This document shows positions 42,932 to 52,611 of a stretch of 64,000 bases of DNA, in pieces (position 1 is the first letter of the stretch; every line of letters starts with the position of its first letter). This stretch comes from Allorhizobium pseudoryzae (GTDB taxonomy: Bacteria > Pseudomonadota > Alphaproteobacteria > Rhizobiales > Rhizobiaceae): positions 2,434,001-2,498,000 of the forward strand of contig NZ_CP049241.1 of the NCBI RefSeq assembly GCF_011046245.1, written 5' to 3'. The position numbers and the translations under genes are program-made. A model generated the notes under the pieces. The model was not told the DNA's origin and did not search any database. It worked only from the letters and a program-made list of their open reading frames with translations.

Positions 42932-42962
42932 GCGACGAGCCTCGTGGCTCGTGGCTCGTCGC
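42932..42962. terminator. Hairpin at the end of the TPP-enzyme gene
   Basis: GCGACGAGCC (42932-42941) and GGCTCGTCGC (42953-42962) form a perfect 10-bp stem with an 11-base loop, just after the minus-strand gene ending at 42973. No T-run, so a Rho-type or stabilising hairpin is as likely as an intrinsic terminator. The loop repeats the CTCGTGG unit. Confidence 0.45.
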
Positions 42963-42972
42963 TGGCAACCCC

Positions 42973-44622
42973 TCATGCTTTCTCCCTGATCTGTGTCAGT
43001 GTCCGCGTTGGCGTAATCGCCTCCGGCGAGAGCATCACCTCGATGATCGCCGGTTTGCCGGAGGCGCGGGCGCGCTCGAAGGCCGGGCCGAAGTCTTCGG
43101 TCTTCGACACCCGCTCGCCGTGCCCGCCATAGGCTGCCGCAAACGCGACGAAATCCGGGTTGACGAGGTCGGTGGCGCTGACGCGGCCGGGGAATTCGCG
43201 CTCCTGGTGCATGCGGATCGTGCCATAGGTGCCGTTGTTGACGAGCACGGTGATGATCGGCAGGCCGTAGCGCACGGCGGTGATGAATTCCTGGCCGTGC
43301 ATCATGAAGCAGCCGTCGCCCGCAAAGCAGATGACCTCGCGCTCCGGAAACAGCTGTTTTGCCGCGACCGCCGCCGGCAGGCCGTAGCCCATGGAGCCTG
43401 AGGTCGGGGCCGCCTGGGTATTGTAGGCCTGGAAGCGGTGGAAACGGTGCAGCCAGGTGGCGTAATTGCCGGCGCCATTGGTGAAGATGGCGGTCTTCGG
43501 CGTGTTCTCCTCGATCCAGGTCATGATCGGGCCCATCTGCACGTCGCCGGGCCCGGTCTGCGGCGGGGTCGACCATTTGAGATAGGCGTCATGCATGGCG
43601 GCGGTGCGCTCCGCCCAGACGGGCCAGGCGGGGGCTTCAAGGGTGCCGAGCGCTGCGACGAATTCCGCCGGGGCGGCGGCGATTGCGAGATCCGGGCGGT
43701 AGATGCGGCCGAGTTCTTCCGGATCGGGGAAGACATGCACGATCTTCTGCGACGGGTAGGGGATGTCGAGCAGCGTATAGCTGGAGGAGGGCATTTCCGA
43801 CATGCGGGCGCCGAGCAGCACGATCAGGTCGCTGTCCTTGATCTCCTTTGCCAAGGACGGATTGATGCCGATGCCGACATCGCCGGCATAGCAGGTGTGG
43901 AGGTGATCAAACAGCATCTGACGGCGGAAGGAGCAGCCGACGGGGAGGTGAAACCGTTCGGCAAACTCCCGGATGCCGGCAACGGATGCTTCACTCCAGC
44001 GGGTGCCGCCGAGGATCACCATCGGCCGGCGCGCCTCCTGCAGCAGCTCCGCGAACTGCGCGACCTGGCTCTGGCCCGGATGGCTTTCGACGCGCGTATA
44101 GCGCTTTGCCGCCGGCGCCTCGACCTCGTCCATCAGCATGTCTTCCGGAAGCGTCAGCACCACCGGGCCGGGGCGGCCGGAGGTGGCGACCGCAAAAGCG
44201 CGGGTGACGAATTCGGGAATGCGGCGGGCATCGTCGATCTCGCCGACCCATTTGGCGAATTCGGTGAAGGCGCGGCGATACTCCACTTCCTGGAAGGCCT
44301 CGCGTTCGCGGGCATCGCGCTGCACCTGGCCGATGAAGAGGATCATCGGGATCGAATCCTGCATGGCGACATGCAGGCCGGCAGAGGCATTGGTGGCGCC
44401 GGGGCCGCGGGTGACCATGCAGATGCCGGGTTCGCCGGTGAGCCTGCCCCAGCAATCCGCCATCATCGCCGCACCGCCTTCCTGGCGGCAGACCAGAACC
44501 TCGATGCCGCTGTCATAGAGCGCATCGAGCACCGCGAGATAGCTTTCGCCCGGCACGCAAGAGACACGGCTGACGCCGTTTGCCTTCAGCGCCTCGACGA
44601 TGAGTTGGCCGCCGGTCTTCAT
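42973..44622 (-). CDS. Thiamine-diphosphate-dependent enzyme, acetolactate-synthase-like
   Basis: A 549-residue protein of the AHAS/benzoylformate decarboxylase superfamily. The activating Glu lies in VCRQEGGAAMMADCWGRLTG; the central FAD/Rossmann-like domain follows (PMVILGGTRWSEASVAGI); the ThDP/Mg motif is GDGCFMMHGQEFITAVRYGL...VNNGTYG (GDG-x~25-NN). The conserved FAD-site features of true IlvB are not obvious and no IlvN subunit is present, so it is probably a 2-oxoacid or acyl-CoA decarboxylase or carboligase. Translationally coupled to the CaiB-family gene (ATGA), suggesting it acts on a CoA ester, as in oxalyl-CoA decarboxylase pairs. Confidence 0.85.
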   Translation of the reverse strand: MKTGGQLIVEALKANGVSRVSCVPGESYLAVLDALYDSGIEVLVCRQEGGAAMMADCWGRLTGEPGICMVTRGPGATNASAGLHVAMQDSIPMILFIGQVQRDAREREAFQEVEYRRAFTEFAKWVGEIDDARRIPEFVTRAFAVATSGRPGPVVLTLPEDMLMDEVEAPAAKRYTRVESHPGQSQVAQFAELLQEARRPMVILGGTRWSEASVAGIREFAERFHLPVGCSFRRQMLFDHLHTCYAGDVGIGINPSLAKEIKDSDLIVLLGARMSEMPSSSYTLLDIPYPSQKIVHVFPDPEELGRIYRPDLAIAAAPAEFVAALGTLEAPAWPVWAERTAAMHDAYLKWSTPPQTGPGDVQMGPIMTWIEENTPKTAIFTNGAGNYATWLHRFHRFQAYNTQAAPTSGSMGYGLPAAVAAKQLFPEREVICFAGDGCFMMHGQEFITAVRYGLPIITVLVNNGTYGTIRMHQEREFPGRVSATDLVNPDFVAFAAAYGGHGERVSKTEDFGPAFERARASGKPAIIEVMLSPEAITPTRTLTQIREKA

Positions 44623-45851
44623 GGGGTCTGCCCTTCCTTGTCTGCAATAGCGTTTTTGTCGTTGTCTGTTTCGATGCCGAATTCGGCGAGAACCGCGTCG
44701 GTGTGCTGGCCCAGCGCCGGGCTCGGACGGTGATAGGCAAGCGGCGTTTCCGATAGAACGATGGGCGTGCGCACGCCCGGAATGGTCGTGCCATCTTCTG
44801 TCTCAAGATCGATGCGCATGCCGCGTGCTTTGATCTGCGGATCGTCAAACATTTCGGCGATGGAGTTGATCGGCCCCGCCGGCACGGCGTTCTCGCCACA
44901 GGCGGCCAGAAGATCGGCCTTGGTCCACTTCGCCGTTTCGCCGATCACCAGCGCCCGCACCTCGGCACGACGGGCGAGGCGGGCTTTGTTGGTGGAATAC
45001 CGTTCGTCTTCTGCCACGCCCTCCAAGCCGAGGATCCTGCAGAGCCGCGCGAACTGGCCGTCATTGCCGACCGCGAGGATCAGGTGGCCGTCGACGGTCG
45101 GGATCACCTCGTAGGGGCTGATATTGGGATGGGCATTGCCGAGCCGCACGGGCGAGACGCCGGAGACCAGGTAGTTCATGTTCTGGTTGGCCATCACGGC
45201 GGACATCACATCAAACAGCGCCATGTCGATGTGCTGGCCTTCGCCGGTCTTCATCACATGGATCAGCGCCGCCTGGATGGCGGTCACCGCATAGACGCCG
45301 GTGAAGAGATCGGCGACGGCCGTTCCCGCCTTCATCGGTTCGCCGTCCATGGCGCCGGTCACCGACATGAAACCGGACATGCCCTGGACGATGTAATCGT
45401 AACCGGCGAGATCCGCATAGGGACCGTCCTGGCCAAAGCCGGTGATGGAGCAGTAGACGAGGCGGGGATTGATCGCCTTCAGGCTTGCATAATCCAGCCC
45501 GTATTTGGCAAGCCCGCCGCGCTTGAAGTTCTCGATGACGACATCGGCATCCTTCACCAGCTGCCGAATGATCTCCTGACCTTCCGGCTTGGAGAAATCC
45601 ACCGCGATCGACCGTTTGCCGCGGTTCGTCGCGTGATAATAGGCCGCGGAGAGATTTTCGCCGTTGGCGCCGGTGACGAAGGGCGGGCCCCAGGTGCGGG
45701 TGTCATCGCCGCCATTCGGGTTCTCCACCTTGATGACATCGGCGCCGAAATCCGCCAGCACCTGGCCGGCCCAGGGACCTGCGAGAATACGCGCGAGTTC
45801 GATCACACGAATGCCCCTGAGGGGCGGCTGTCCGGGGTTCTTGCTCTGCAT
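44619..45851 (-). CDS. CaiB/BaiF family (class III) CoA-transferase
   Basis: A 410-residue protein: GIRVIELARILAGPWAGQVLADFGADVIKV start region, GKRSIAVDFSKPEGQEIIRQ, VVIENFKRGGLAKYGLDY, and the active-site Asp in AGYDYIVQGMSGFMSVTG. Class III CoA-transferases move CoA between carboxylic acids through aspartyl-CoA. GAGGAG precedes the ATG. Pairing with a ThDP enzyme parallels frc-oxc, but the acid used is not known. Confidence 0.93.
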   Translation of the reverse strand: MQSKNPGQPPLRGIRVIELARILAGPWAGQVLADFGADVIKVENPNGGDDTRTWGPPFVTGANGENLSAAYYHATNRGKRSIAVDFSKPEGQEIIRQLVKDADVVIENFKRGGLAKYGLDYASLKAINPRLVYCSITGFGQDGPYADLAGYDYIVQGMSGFMSVTGAMDGEPMKAGTAVADLFTGVYAVTAIQAALIHVMKTGEGQHIDMALFDVMSAVMANQNMNYLVSGVSPVRLGNAHPNISPYEVIPTVDGHLILAVGNDGQFARLCRILGLEGVAEDERYSTNKARLARRAEVRALVIGETAKWTKADLLAACGENAVPAGPINSIAEMFDDPQIKARGMRIDLETEDGTTIPGVRTPIVLSETPLAYHRPSPALGQHTDAVLAEFGIETDNDKNAIADKEGQTP

Positions 45852-45935
45852 GTCTCCTCGCCGGTCTTGTTACTGTCCGTTGCCGCCCCTGCCATCCTTG
45901 CCGGGAATGGTCCATTGGACGGGGAGCAATTGCCG

Positions 45936-46066
45936 GCAGCCCTCATCCGCCCTTCGGGCACCTTCTCCCCGAGGGGAGAAGGGACCAGCCGCGCCGCTTG
46001 CGGTTCTCCTCTCCCCTCGGGGAGAGGTCCGCCGAGCGAAGCGGAGGCGGGGTGAGGGGACCATCC
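45936..46066. repeat. RIME-like intergenic palindromic mosaic element
   Basis: A roughly 130-bp GC-rich block begins with CCTCATCCGCCCTTCGGGCA and ends with the GGCGGGGTGAGGGG motif. Nested inverted repeats inside include CTTCTCCCCGAGGGGAGAAG and CTCTCCCCTCGGGGAGAG. This is the familiar Rhizobium intergenic mosaic element pattern seen many times per rhizobial genome. It lies between the CaiB gene promoter and the end of the alpha/beta hydrolase gene. Confidence 0.75.
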
Positions 46067-46132
46067 GGCATTCAGGTGGTCATTTCCACTCCGTCATAGC
46101 CCGCGCTGATCTGTGCGGCACTTGAATTCTAG

Positions 46133-47089
46133 TCATGACATCATTCCGGCCGCTGCGCGGGCCCGCGCCAGGCTGTCGTCGGCCCAGTCGGCAAACTCCG
46201 CCATGGCGGCCTCGCGGCCGATCTCGTTCAGTGTTTCGTGGCGCATCTCGGGATAAATGCGCTTCGTCACCTGCGAAAAGCCGGCAGAGGCCAGACGATG
46301 GGAAAGCCAGGCGGTGGCCTTGGCGCCATCGGTCGCGGGGTCCTGGCCGCCGCCGACAAGATGAATGGGCATATCCTTCTTCAGGCGGGAGAGGAGTATG
46401 GGTTCCGTGCCGCGGAAGGTCAGCGCGAAGACATCGAGCCACATCGACACACTGATATCGAAGCCGCAGAGCGGATCGGCTTCATAGGCCTCAACCTCCG
46501 CGCGGTCGCGACTGAGCCAGTCCGCCTGGCTTTTATAGTTCGGCATGGAGCGGCCCCAGGTGTCGAAGGTGAGCCGCGGCAGGATGGCGCTCGGCACGTC
46601 CGAGCCCTTCAGCGCCCGCTCCGTCTTCAGCACCACCTGCGCCACGCGTCCGAGAAAGCCGACGGCGAAATTGGAATTCCACACGGCCAGAGCGGAATAG
46701 ATGCGCGGATGGCTGAGCGCGGTATTCAGCGCAATCAGCCCGCCCATCGAATGGCCGAAGAGCAGAACCGGCAGGCCGGGATGAGCAGCGACTGCCTGAT
46801 CCGTCACCGCCTTCACGTCAGCGATCACCATGTCCACGCCGTTTCCGTGCGCAAACTGTCCCTGAACCGCATCGGGAGCGGTCGTCAGCCCATGTCCGCG
46901 GTGATCATGGGCATAGACCGCAAAACCACGCGCCGCCATGAACGCGGCAAAAGGCTGGTAGCGGCCGGAATGTTCGCCAAGCCCGTGGCAGATCTGCAGG
47001 ATCGCTTTTGCTTCGCCCTCTGCCGGTTCATGCCGGAGCGAAAGCGTCGCACCGGTCGGGCTGAGGAGGCGTGATGGCGTGGCAAACAT
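46133..47089 (-). CDS. Alpha/beta hydrolase, monoacylglycerol-lipase-like
   Basis: A 318-residue protein with the nucleophile elbow FGHSMGGLIA (Ser114), the oxyanion segment CHGLGEHSGRY, and the HDHRGHG block typical of the Hydrolase_4/monoglyceride lipase (PldB-like) group. The acid and His residues follow near VGGGQDPATDGAKA and MRHETLNEIGRE. Cytoplasmic, no signal peptide. It is probably a lysophospholipase or monoacylglycerol lipase. GGAAGGAAG precedes the ATG. Divergent from ettA. Confidence 0.88.
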   Translation of the reverse strand: MFATPSRLLSPTGATLSLRHEPAEGEAKAILQICHGLGEHSGRYQPFAAFMAARGFAVYAHDHRGHGLTTAPDAVQGQFAHGNGVDMVIADVKAVTDQAVAAHPGLPVLLFGHSMGGLIALNTALSHPRIYSALAVWNSNFAVGFLGRVAQVVLKTERALKGSDVPSAILPRLTFDTWGRSMPNYKSQADWLSRDRAEVEAYEADPLCGFDISVSMWLDVFALTFRGTEPILLSRLKKDMPIHLVGGGQDPATDGAKATAWLSHRLASAGFSQVTKRIYPEMRHETLNEIGREAAMAEFADWADDSLARARAAAGMMS

Positions 47090-47181
47090 GAGGTCTTCCT
47101 TCCTTCCCGCATTGCTCCTGAGCGCCGATTCGCCTAGATAGCGTCCAAACCCGAAAAAGAGACGCCGGAGCGATCACCCTT

Positions 47182-48831
47182 ATGGCACGTCAATTCATCT
47201 ATCACATGGCCGGGCTGAACAAGGCCTACGGCAACAAGAAGATCCTCGAGAACATTCATCTCTCCTTCTACCCGGATGCCAAGATCGGTATCCTCGGTCC
47301 GAACGGTGCCGGTAAGTCGACCGTGCTCAAGATCATGGCGGGCCTCGATAAGGAATGGACCGGCGAGGCCTGGCTGGCGGACGGTGCGACGCTGGGCTAC
47401 CTGCCGCAGGAGCCGCAGCTTGATCCGTCGAAGACCGTGTTCGAAAACGTTATGGAAGGTGTGGCCGACAAGACGGCGATCCTCAATCGCTATAACGAAC
47501 TGATGATGAACTATTCCGACGAGACGGCGGAAGAGGGGGCAAAGCTCCAGGACATCATCGACAGCCAGAACCTCTGGGATCTCGAAAACCAGGTCGAAAT
47601 GGCCATGGATGCGCTGCGCTGCCCGCCGGGCGATGCGGCTGTCGACAATCTGTCCGGCGGTGAGCGCCGTCGCGTGGCGCTCTGCCAGCTCCTGCTGCGC
47701 AAGCCCGACCTGCTTCTGCTCGACGAACCGACCAACCACCTGGACGCCGAGACGATCGCCTGGCTTGAAAAGCACCTGCGCGAATACCCGGGCGCTATCC
47801 TGATGGTCACCCACGACCGTTACTTCCTCGACAATGTCACCGGCTGGATCCTCGAACTCGACCGTGGCCGCGGCATTCCCTACGAAGGCAACTATTCTGC
47901 CTATCTGACGGCCAAGGCCAAGCGCCTGGCGCAGGAAGAGCGGGAAGAAGGCAGCCGCCAGAAGGCCCTGTCGCGCGAACAGGAGTGGATCGCCTCCAGC
48001 CCGAAGGCCCGCCAGGCCAAGTCGAAGGCACGTATCCGGGCCTATGACGAACTGGTGGCAGCCGCCGAAAACCGGCGTCCGGGCGAAGCCCAGATCATCA
48101 TCCCCGTCGGCGAGCGCCTCGGGCAGGTGGTCATCGAAGCGGAGAACATCACCAAGGCCTATGACGGGCGCGTTCTCTTCGAGAACCTCACTTTCAAGCT
48201 GCCGCCGGGCGGCATCGTCGGCGTCATCGGCCCGAACGGCGCCGGTAAATCGACGCTCTTCCGCATCATCACCGGCCAGGAGCAGCCCGACAGCGGCGAG
48301 ATCCGCGTCGGCGACACCGTGCATCTCGGTTATGTCGACCAGAGCCGTGACTCGCTGGATGGCTCGAAGAACGTCTGGGAGGAAATCTCCGGCGGCAACG
48401 ACATCATCAAGCTCGGCAAGTTTGACATGAATTCGCGTGCCTATTGCGGGGCCTTCAACTTCAAGGGCGGTGACCAGCAGCAGAAGGTGGGCAACCTCTC
48501 GGGCGGCCAGCGCAACCGCGTGCATCTGGCCAAGATGCTGAAGGCGGGCGGCAACGTGCTGCTGCTCGACGAACCGACCAACGACCTCGACACCGAAACG
48601 CTTGGTGCGCTCGAAGATGCTTTGGAAAACTTTGCCGGCTGCGCCGTCATCATCAGCCACGATCGCATGTTCCTCGACCGTCTCGCCACGCATATCCTGG
48701 CCTTCGAAGGCGACAGCCATGTGGAATGGTTCGAAGGCAACTTCGAAGACTATGAGAAGGACAAGATCCGCCGCCTTGGCCCGGACTCCGTCAATCCGAA
48801 GCGCGTGACCTACAAGCGCCTGACGCGCTGA
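47182..48831 (+). CDS. ettA: Energy-dependent translational throttle protein EttA (ABC-F)
   Basis: A 549-residue ABC-F ATPase with two nucleotide-binding domains and no TM segment. First Walker [10 protein letters not shown] (39-47), signature [12 protein letters not shown], Walker [13 protein letters not shown]; second Walker [10 protein letters not shown] (about 352-360), signature [20 protein letters not shown]. The P-site interaction linker lies between ([20 protein letters not shown]). EttA binds the ribosomal E site and gates the first elongation steps according to ATP level. Length and the DEPTN motifs match the family well. Confidence 0.96.
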   Translation: MARQFIYHMAGLNKAYGNKKILENIHLSFYPDAKIGILGPNGAGKSTVLKIMAGLDKEWTGEAWLADGATLGYLPQEPQLDPSKTVFENVMEGVADKTAILNRYNELMMNYSDETAEEGAKLQDIIDSQNLWDLENQVEMAMDALRCPPGDAAVDNLSGGERRRVALCQLLLRKPDLLLLDEPTNHLDAETIAWLEKHLREYPGAILMVTHDRYFLDNVTGWILELDRGRGIPYEGNYSAYLTAKAKRLAQEEREEGSRQKALSREQEWIASSPKARQAKSKARIRAYDELVAAAENRRPGEAQIIIPVGERLGQVVIEAENITKAYDGRVLFENLTFKLPPGGIVGVIGPNGAGKSTLFRIITGQEQPDSGEIRVGDTVHLGYVDQSRDSLDGSKNVWEEISGGNDIIKLGKFDMNSRAYCGAFNFKGGDQQQKVGNLSGGQRNRVHLAKMLKAGGNVLLLDEPTNDLDTETLGALEDALENFAGCAVIISHDRMFLDRLATHILAFEGDSHVEWFEGNFEDYEKDKIRRLGPDSVNPKRVTYKRLTR

Positions 48832-48873
48832 GATCTCTGCGGCTCCTGTCGCTGCGGACTGACAGCCTTGAAG

Positions 48874-48903
48874 AAGCCCCGGCCTTTGCGCCGGGGCTTT
48901 TTG
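48874..48903 (+). terminator. Rho-independent terminator after ettA
   Basis: AAGCCCCGGC (48874-48883), loop CTTTGC, GCCGGGGCTT (48890-48899), followed by TTTT. Confidence 0.92.
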
Positions 48904-49091
48904 CGTTGACGGGGCCGAGGCCCAATTTGCGTCAGGATGATACGATTATCGCAGCGCTGTGAAAGATGGTTTACGATGCGGGAAACGGATTGCTGCATTG
49001 CGATATGCTGCGGGGAAGTCACGTCATTACGGTAATATTTTGTTTGCTTTCGCTGTTTTATCCATGGTGCATCGCAATAGGATAAACCTCC

Positions 49092-51353
49092 ATGGCTATT
49101 TCTCTAAAATCAATTTTGATCGGAATTTTCACAGCGCTGAGCACGCTTGTCTGCGTTCTGGTCGGTTCCGCTTTTGTGTCGTCGGTGAGTGATTACCGGC
49201 GATATTCCGACATTTCCCATCTCGCCGTGCTGGACAAGGGGCTGTTTGCCACCTTGCTCGCCTTCCGCAACGAACGTGGCGATGGACCACCGGCGCTGGT
49301 CCTGCCGATCGAAAGAGCCGATGGCGCGATCGCCCAGATCCGCAAGGATCGTTCTGATACGATGGCCGCGATGGGCGGCGTGCGGGACGCCGCGCCGACC
49401 ATTGCCGATGCATTGATTGTCACGTCGATGCGTCAGGTCATGGACCGTTATGCCCTGGTCGACAGCTTCCGGCAGCGGCTGGATGATACGCTTGCCTTGC
49501 CTCTGGCGCGTCGGGATGCCTCGTTCAGCGACCAGTGGATGACCGAGACGCAGAAGTTTCTGGATTCGGTTGGCGAGGCGTCCGAGCGCGTAGGCCAGGC
49601 TATTCGTGCGCTGGATCCGAGCCTTGTGCCCGTCAGCCAGATGGGGTCCACCGCCTGGAGCGCGCGTGTGGCGGCCGGCGAGGTGTCACTGATCCTCAAC
49701 CCGCTTGTCGCTTCCGCCAAGCGGATGAACGAAGATCAATATGCAAAAGTCATCGTGGGCGAGGCGCGCATCAACGCGCTCTGGCAGATCGTTGGCGCGC
49801 TGGTGGCGCATCCATCGACCGAACCGTCGTTGCGGGAGGCTTATGCACGGGGCCAACAGAATTTCTTTACCAGCAGCTTTGCCCAGCACCGCCAGGAGCT
49901 GATCACCGCGCTGCACACCGAAAAGCCGCTGCCGATGAACACGGATGAATGGCGGGCCGGCAACAAGACGGCGCTCGGCTCCGTCGCCGAGGTTGCTCTC
50001 GTCGCGAAGGCCGTCCTGGTCGACCGTGCGGCGGCGGCGCGTGCCGATGCCTTCCAGTCCGTCCTCCTCTACGGCGGCATCTTCCTGGCGACGCTCGTCT
50101 TTTCCGTTGCGGCGCTTGTCGTGATCATTCGTCGTGTCGCCCGGCCCATCGAGCGCCTGACCCTCTGCATGAACGAACTGGCGCAGGGCAGTCACGCCGT
50201 CATGGTCCCCGACCTGGAACGCCAGGACGAGATCGGCGGCATGGCGCGCTCGGTCGAGGTCTTCCGCCAGGCGGCGATCCGCAATGCGGAGTTGGAGCGT
50301 GAAGCGGAGGAGGCGCGTGGACGCAGCGAGGCCGAGCGTCTGGCCTTCCAGCGCCAAGCCGAGGCCGAAGCGCAGGAGCGTCTCGATGCCGCGACGGGTG
50401 CGTTGGCAACCGGTCTGCGGCGGCTTGCCTCCGGTGACCTGCTCTGCGAAATCGATGTCCAGTTCGCGCCTCAGTTCGAACCGCTTCGGCACGATTTCAA
50501 CCACTCGGTCGAACAGCTGCGCCAGACGCTCGTTTCCGTCGGCAACACGGTGTTCATGGTGCGCGGCGGCAGCGGCGAGATTGCATCCGCCTCCGCAGAC
50601 CTGTCCAAGCGCACGGAAGGGCAGGCGGCAACGCTGGAGCAGACGGCAGCGGCTCTTGAGGAGATCACCTCCAACGTGATGTCCACGTCATCGCGGAGCG
50701 CCGAAGCCCGTGACCTCGTCAGGGCCGCCAGCGGCCAGGCCGAGCAATCGGGTGTCGTCGTCAACAATGCGGTTCTCGCGATGGAACGCATCGAAACCGC
50801 TTCGCGCCAGATCGGCCAGATCATCGGCGTCATCGATGAAATCGCCTTCCAGACCAACCTGCTGGCACTGAACGCAGGGGTCGAGGCCGCCCGGGCCGGC
50901 GACGCCGGCAAGGGGTTTGCCGTGGTGGCTCAGGAGGTGCGCGAACTTGCACAACGTTCCGCCAATGCCGCCAAGGAGATCAAGAGCCTGATCGGCAATT
51001 CGGAGCAGGCGGTGGCCGAGGGCGTCAAGCTCGTCAGTGCGACCGGTGACGGGCTGAGCGCGATTGCCGGCATGGTCGATTCGATCAACCGCCACATGGA
51101 AGCCATCGCCACGGCTGCGCAGGAGCAGGCGACGGGACTGCGGGAGGTGAATGGTTCGGTCAATCACATGGACCAGGCCACGCAACAGAATGCCGCCATG
51201 GTCGAGCAGTTGAGCGCCGGAAGCTCAAGCCTTGCCCGGGAGGCGGCGCAACTGGCAGCCATGCTGCAGGCCTTCCGGATCGGCGTTGAGACGCAACGGG
51301 CGCCTGATCGGGGGCGGCCCACCAACACGCCTGCTTCGCGGCGCGCAGCGTAA
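49092..51353 (+). CDS. Transmembrane methyl-accepting chemotaxis protein
   Basis: A 753-residue receptor. TM1 about 5-30 ([20 protein letters not shown]), a periplasmic sensing region of about 290 residues (30-320) with helical content like a nitrate/nitrite-type (NIT) sensor, TM2 about 321-345 ([20 protein letters not shown]), HAMP ([17 protein letters not shown]), a coiled-coil insert, and the MCP signalling hairpin ([20 protein letters not shown]). The NIT assignment is inference from the overall pattern ([11 protein letters not shown] near the start). It ends in a basic tail without a CheR pentapeptide, unlike the soluble receptor at 12532. Confidence 0.92.
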   Translation: MAISLKSILIGIFTALSTLVCVLVGSAFVSSVSDYRRYSDISHLAVLDKGLFATLLAFRNERGDGPPALVLPIERADGAIAQIRKDRSDTMAAMGGVRDAAPTIADALIVTSMRQVMDRYALVDSFRQRLDDTLALPLARRDASFSDQWMTETQKFLDSVGEASERVGQAIRALDPSLVPVSQMGSTAWSARVAAGEVSLILNPLVASAKRMNEDQYAKVIVGEARINALWQIVGALVAHPSTEPSLREAYARGQQNFFTSSFAQHRQELITALHTEKPLPMNTDEWRAGNKTALGSVAEVALVAKAVLVDRAAAARADAFQSVLLYGGIFLATLVFSVAALVVIIRRVARPIERLTLCMNELAQGSHAVMVPDLERQDEIGGMARSVEVFRQAAIRNAELEREAEEARGRSEAERLAFQRQAEAEAQERLDAATGALATGLRRLASGDLLCEIDVQFAPQFEPLRHDFNHSVEQLRQTLVSVGNTVFMVRGGSGEIASASADLSKRTEGQAATLEQTAAALEEITSNVMSTSSRSAEARDLVRAASGQAEQSGVVVNNAVLAMERIETASRQIGQIIGVIDEIAFQTNLLALNAGVEAARAGDAGKGFAVVAQEVRELAQRSANAAKEIKSLIGNSEQAVAEGVKLVSATGDGLSAIAGMVDSINRHMEAIATAAQEQATGLREVNGSVNHMDQATQQNAAMVEQLSAGSSSLAREAAQLAAMLQAFRIGVETQRAPDRGRPTNTPASRRAA

Positions 51354-51549
51354 CTCGTCGCTCAGCCTGGCTGCGTCGCAAACCCTTGCGGCGCCGCTCG
51401 CACTCAGGGCAACGCCACTCTTGCGGCCCGCAATGGCGGGAATGAGGGCAGAGGCGTTGACCGAACTTTTCGCATCCGACACAAGGCGACCTCGCGGGCC
51501 GCCTTGTGCTGTTTGCGCGGCAAAAGCGCTTGCAGTGCCGAACGCCATC

Positions 51550-51569
51550 ATATAAAGATATCTTTATAT
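51550..51569. promoter_or_regulatory. SAM-cycle operator before the ArsR-methyltransferase/metF operon
   Basis: ATATAAAGATATCTTTATAT is a perfect 20-bp palindrome ending 10 bases before ATG 51580. It matches the element at 16332-16351 in the metH promoter apart from positions 2, 13 and 19. A TTGCAG (51530-51535) with TATAAA (51551-51556) could be the promoter, placing the operator over the -10 and start of transcription; this implies autoregulation. Confidence 0.8.
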
Positions 51570-51579
51570 CTTGATTGTG

Positions 51580-52611
51580 ATGGACGATGGAATGGCCCTG
51601 GGTCTCGACAAATTGGTGGATGTGCTGAAGACCGCGGGGGAGCTAACGCGTTTTCGTCTTCTGGCGCTCCTGTCGGCCGGTGACCTGACGGTGAGCGATC
51701 TGACCGATATTCTCGGGCAGTCGCAACCCCGGATCTCGCGCCACCTGAAGCTTCTGTCCGAGGAAGGTCTGATCGAGCGCTATCAGGAAGGCGCCTGGGC
51801 GTATTTTCGCCTGAAACAGGACGGGCCCGTCTCACCTCTGGCCAGGCTGCTGCTGGAGGCGGCTGGCTCCGACGATCCCGTCTTGCAGCGTGACGGCGAG
51901 CGACTTGCCGAAGTCAAGCGCGTGCGGGCCGAACGGGCACAGGCCTATTTCAGCCGCAATGCCGCCGAGTGGGATGAATTGCGCCGCCTGCATGTGAGCG
52001 ACAGGGCGGTGGAAGAGGCATTGCTGCGGCTGGTTGGCTCCGAGCCCATTGATGCTTTGCTCGATCTCGGCACCGGGACCGGCCTCATCCTGCAACTGTT
52101 CCAGAACCTCTATCGCCGCGCTGTCGGCATCGATGCGAGCCGCGACATGCTGGCGGTCGCCCGGGCCAATCTCGATCGCACCGGCATCCTGAAGGCCTCC
52201 GTTCGCCAGGGCGATATCTTCAACCTGCCAGTGGAGGCCGGGGATTTCGACCTCGTCACCATCCATCAGGTTCTGCATTTCCTGGATCATCCGGAGCGGG
52301 CGATTGCCGAAGCGGCCAAGGTGATCCGGCCGGGCGGGCGCCTGATCATCGTCGATCTTGCCCCACACACGCTCGACTACCTTCGGGAAGACCACGCCCA
52401 TGTGCGCCTCGGCTTCTCGCACCAGACCGTGACGGAGTGGCTGGAAAAGCTCGACTTGTCCGTGGAGCAGGTGATCGATCTTCAACCGAGCGCCAAGGCG
52501 GAAGCGCCGGCGCTGACGGTAACCATCTGGCTGGCCCGTGCGGCAGCCGCAGCGGCTGGCGCGGGTAAGCCCCTTCAGCGGAAATCTCTTGTATCGGACG
52601 TAGCCTCATGA
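51580..52611 (+). CDS. ArsR-family regulator fused to a SAM-dependent methyltransferase domain (SahR-like)
   Basis: A 343-residue protein (ATG 51580; TTG 51571 and ATG 51592 are alternatives). Residues about 5-85 are an ArsR winged helix (TRFRLLALLSAGDLTVSDLT, DILGQSQPRISRHLKLLSEE, GLIERYQEGAWAYFRLK). Residues about 130-310 are a class I methyltransferase: LLDLGTGTGLILQLFQNLYR (SAM site), then GDFDLVTIHQVLHFLDHPER. It lacks the Cys metal site of ArsR/SmtB. From family knowledge, ArsR-type SahR regulators of SAM/SAH metabolism use SAM or SAH as effector; I believe this is that group. The 3' end overlaps metF by ATGA. Confidence 0.88.
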   Translation: MDDGMALGLDKLVDVLKTAGELTRFRLLALLSAGDLTVSDLTDILGQSQPRISRHLKLLSEEGLIERYQEGAWAYFRLKQDGPVSPLARLLLEAAGSDDPVLQRDGERLAEVKRVRAERAQAYFSRNAAEWDELRRLHVSDRAVEEALLRLVGSEPIDALLDLGTGTGLILQLFQNLYRRAVGIDASRDMLAVARANLDRTGILKASVRQGDIFNLPVEAGDFDLVTIHQVLHFLDHPERAIAEAAKVIRPGGRLIIVDLAPHTLDYLREDHAHVRLGFSHQTVTEWLEKLDLSVEQVIDLQPSAKAEAPALTVTIWLARAAAAAAGAGKPLQRKSLVSDVAS

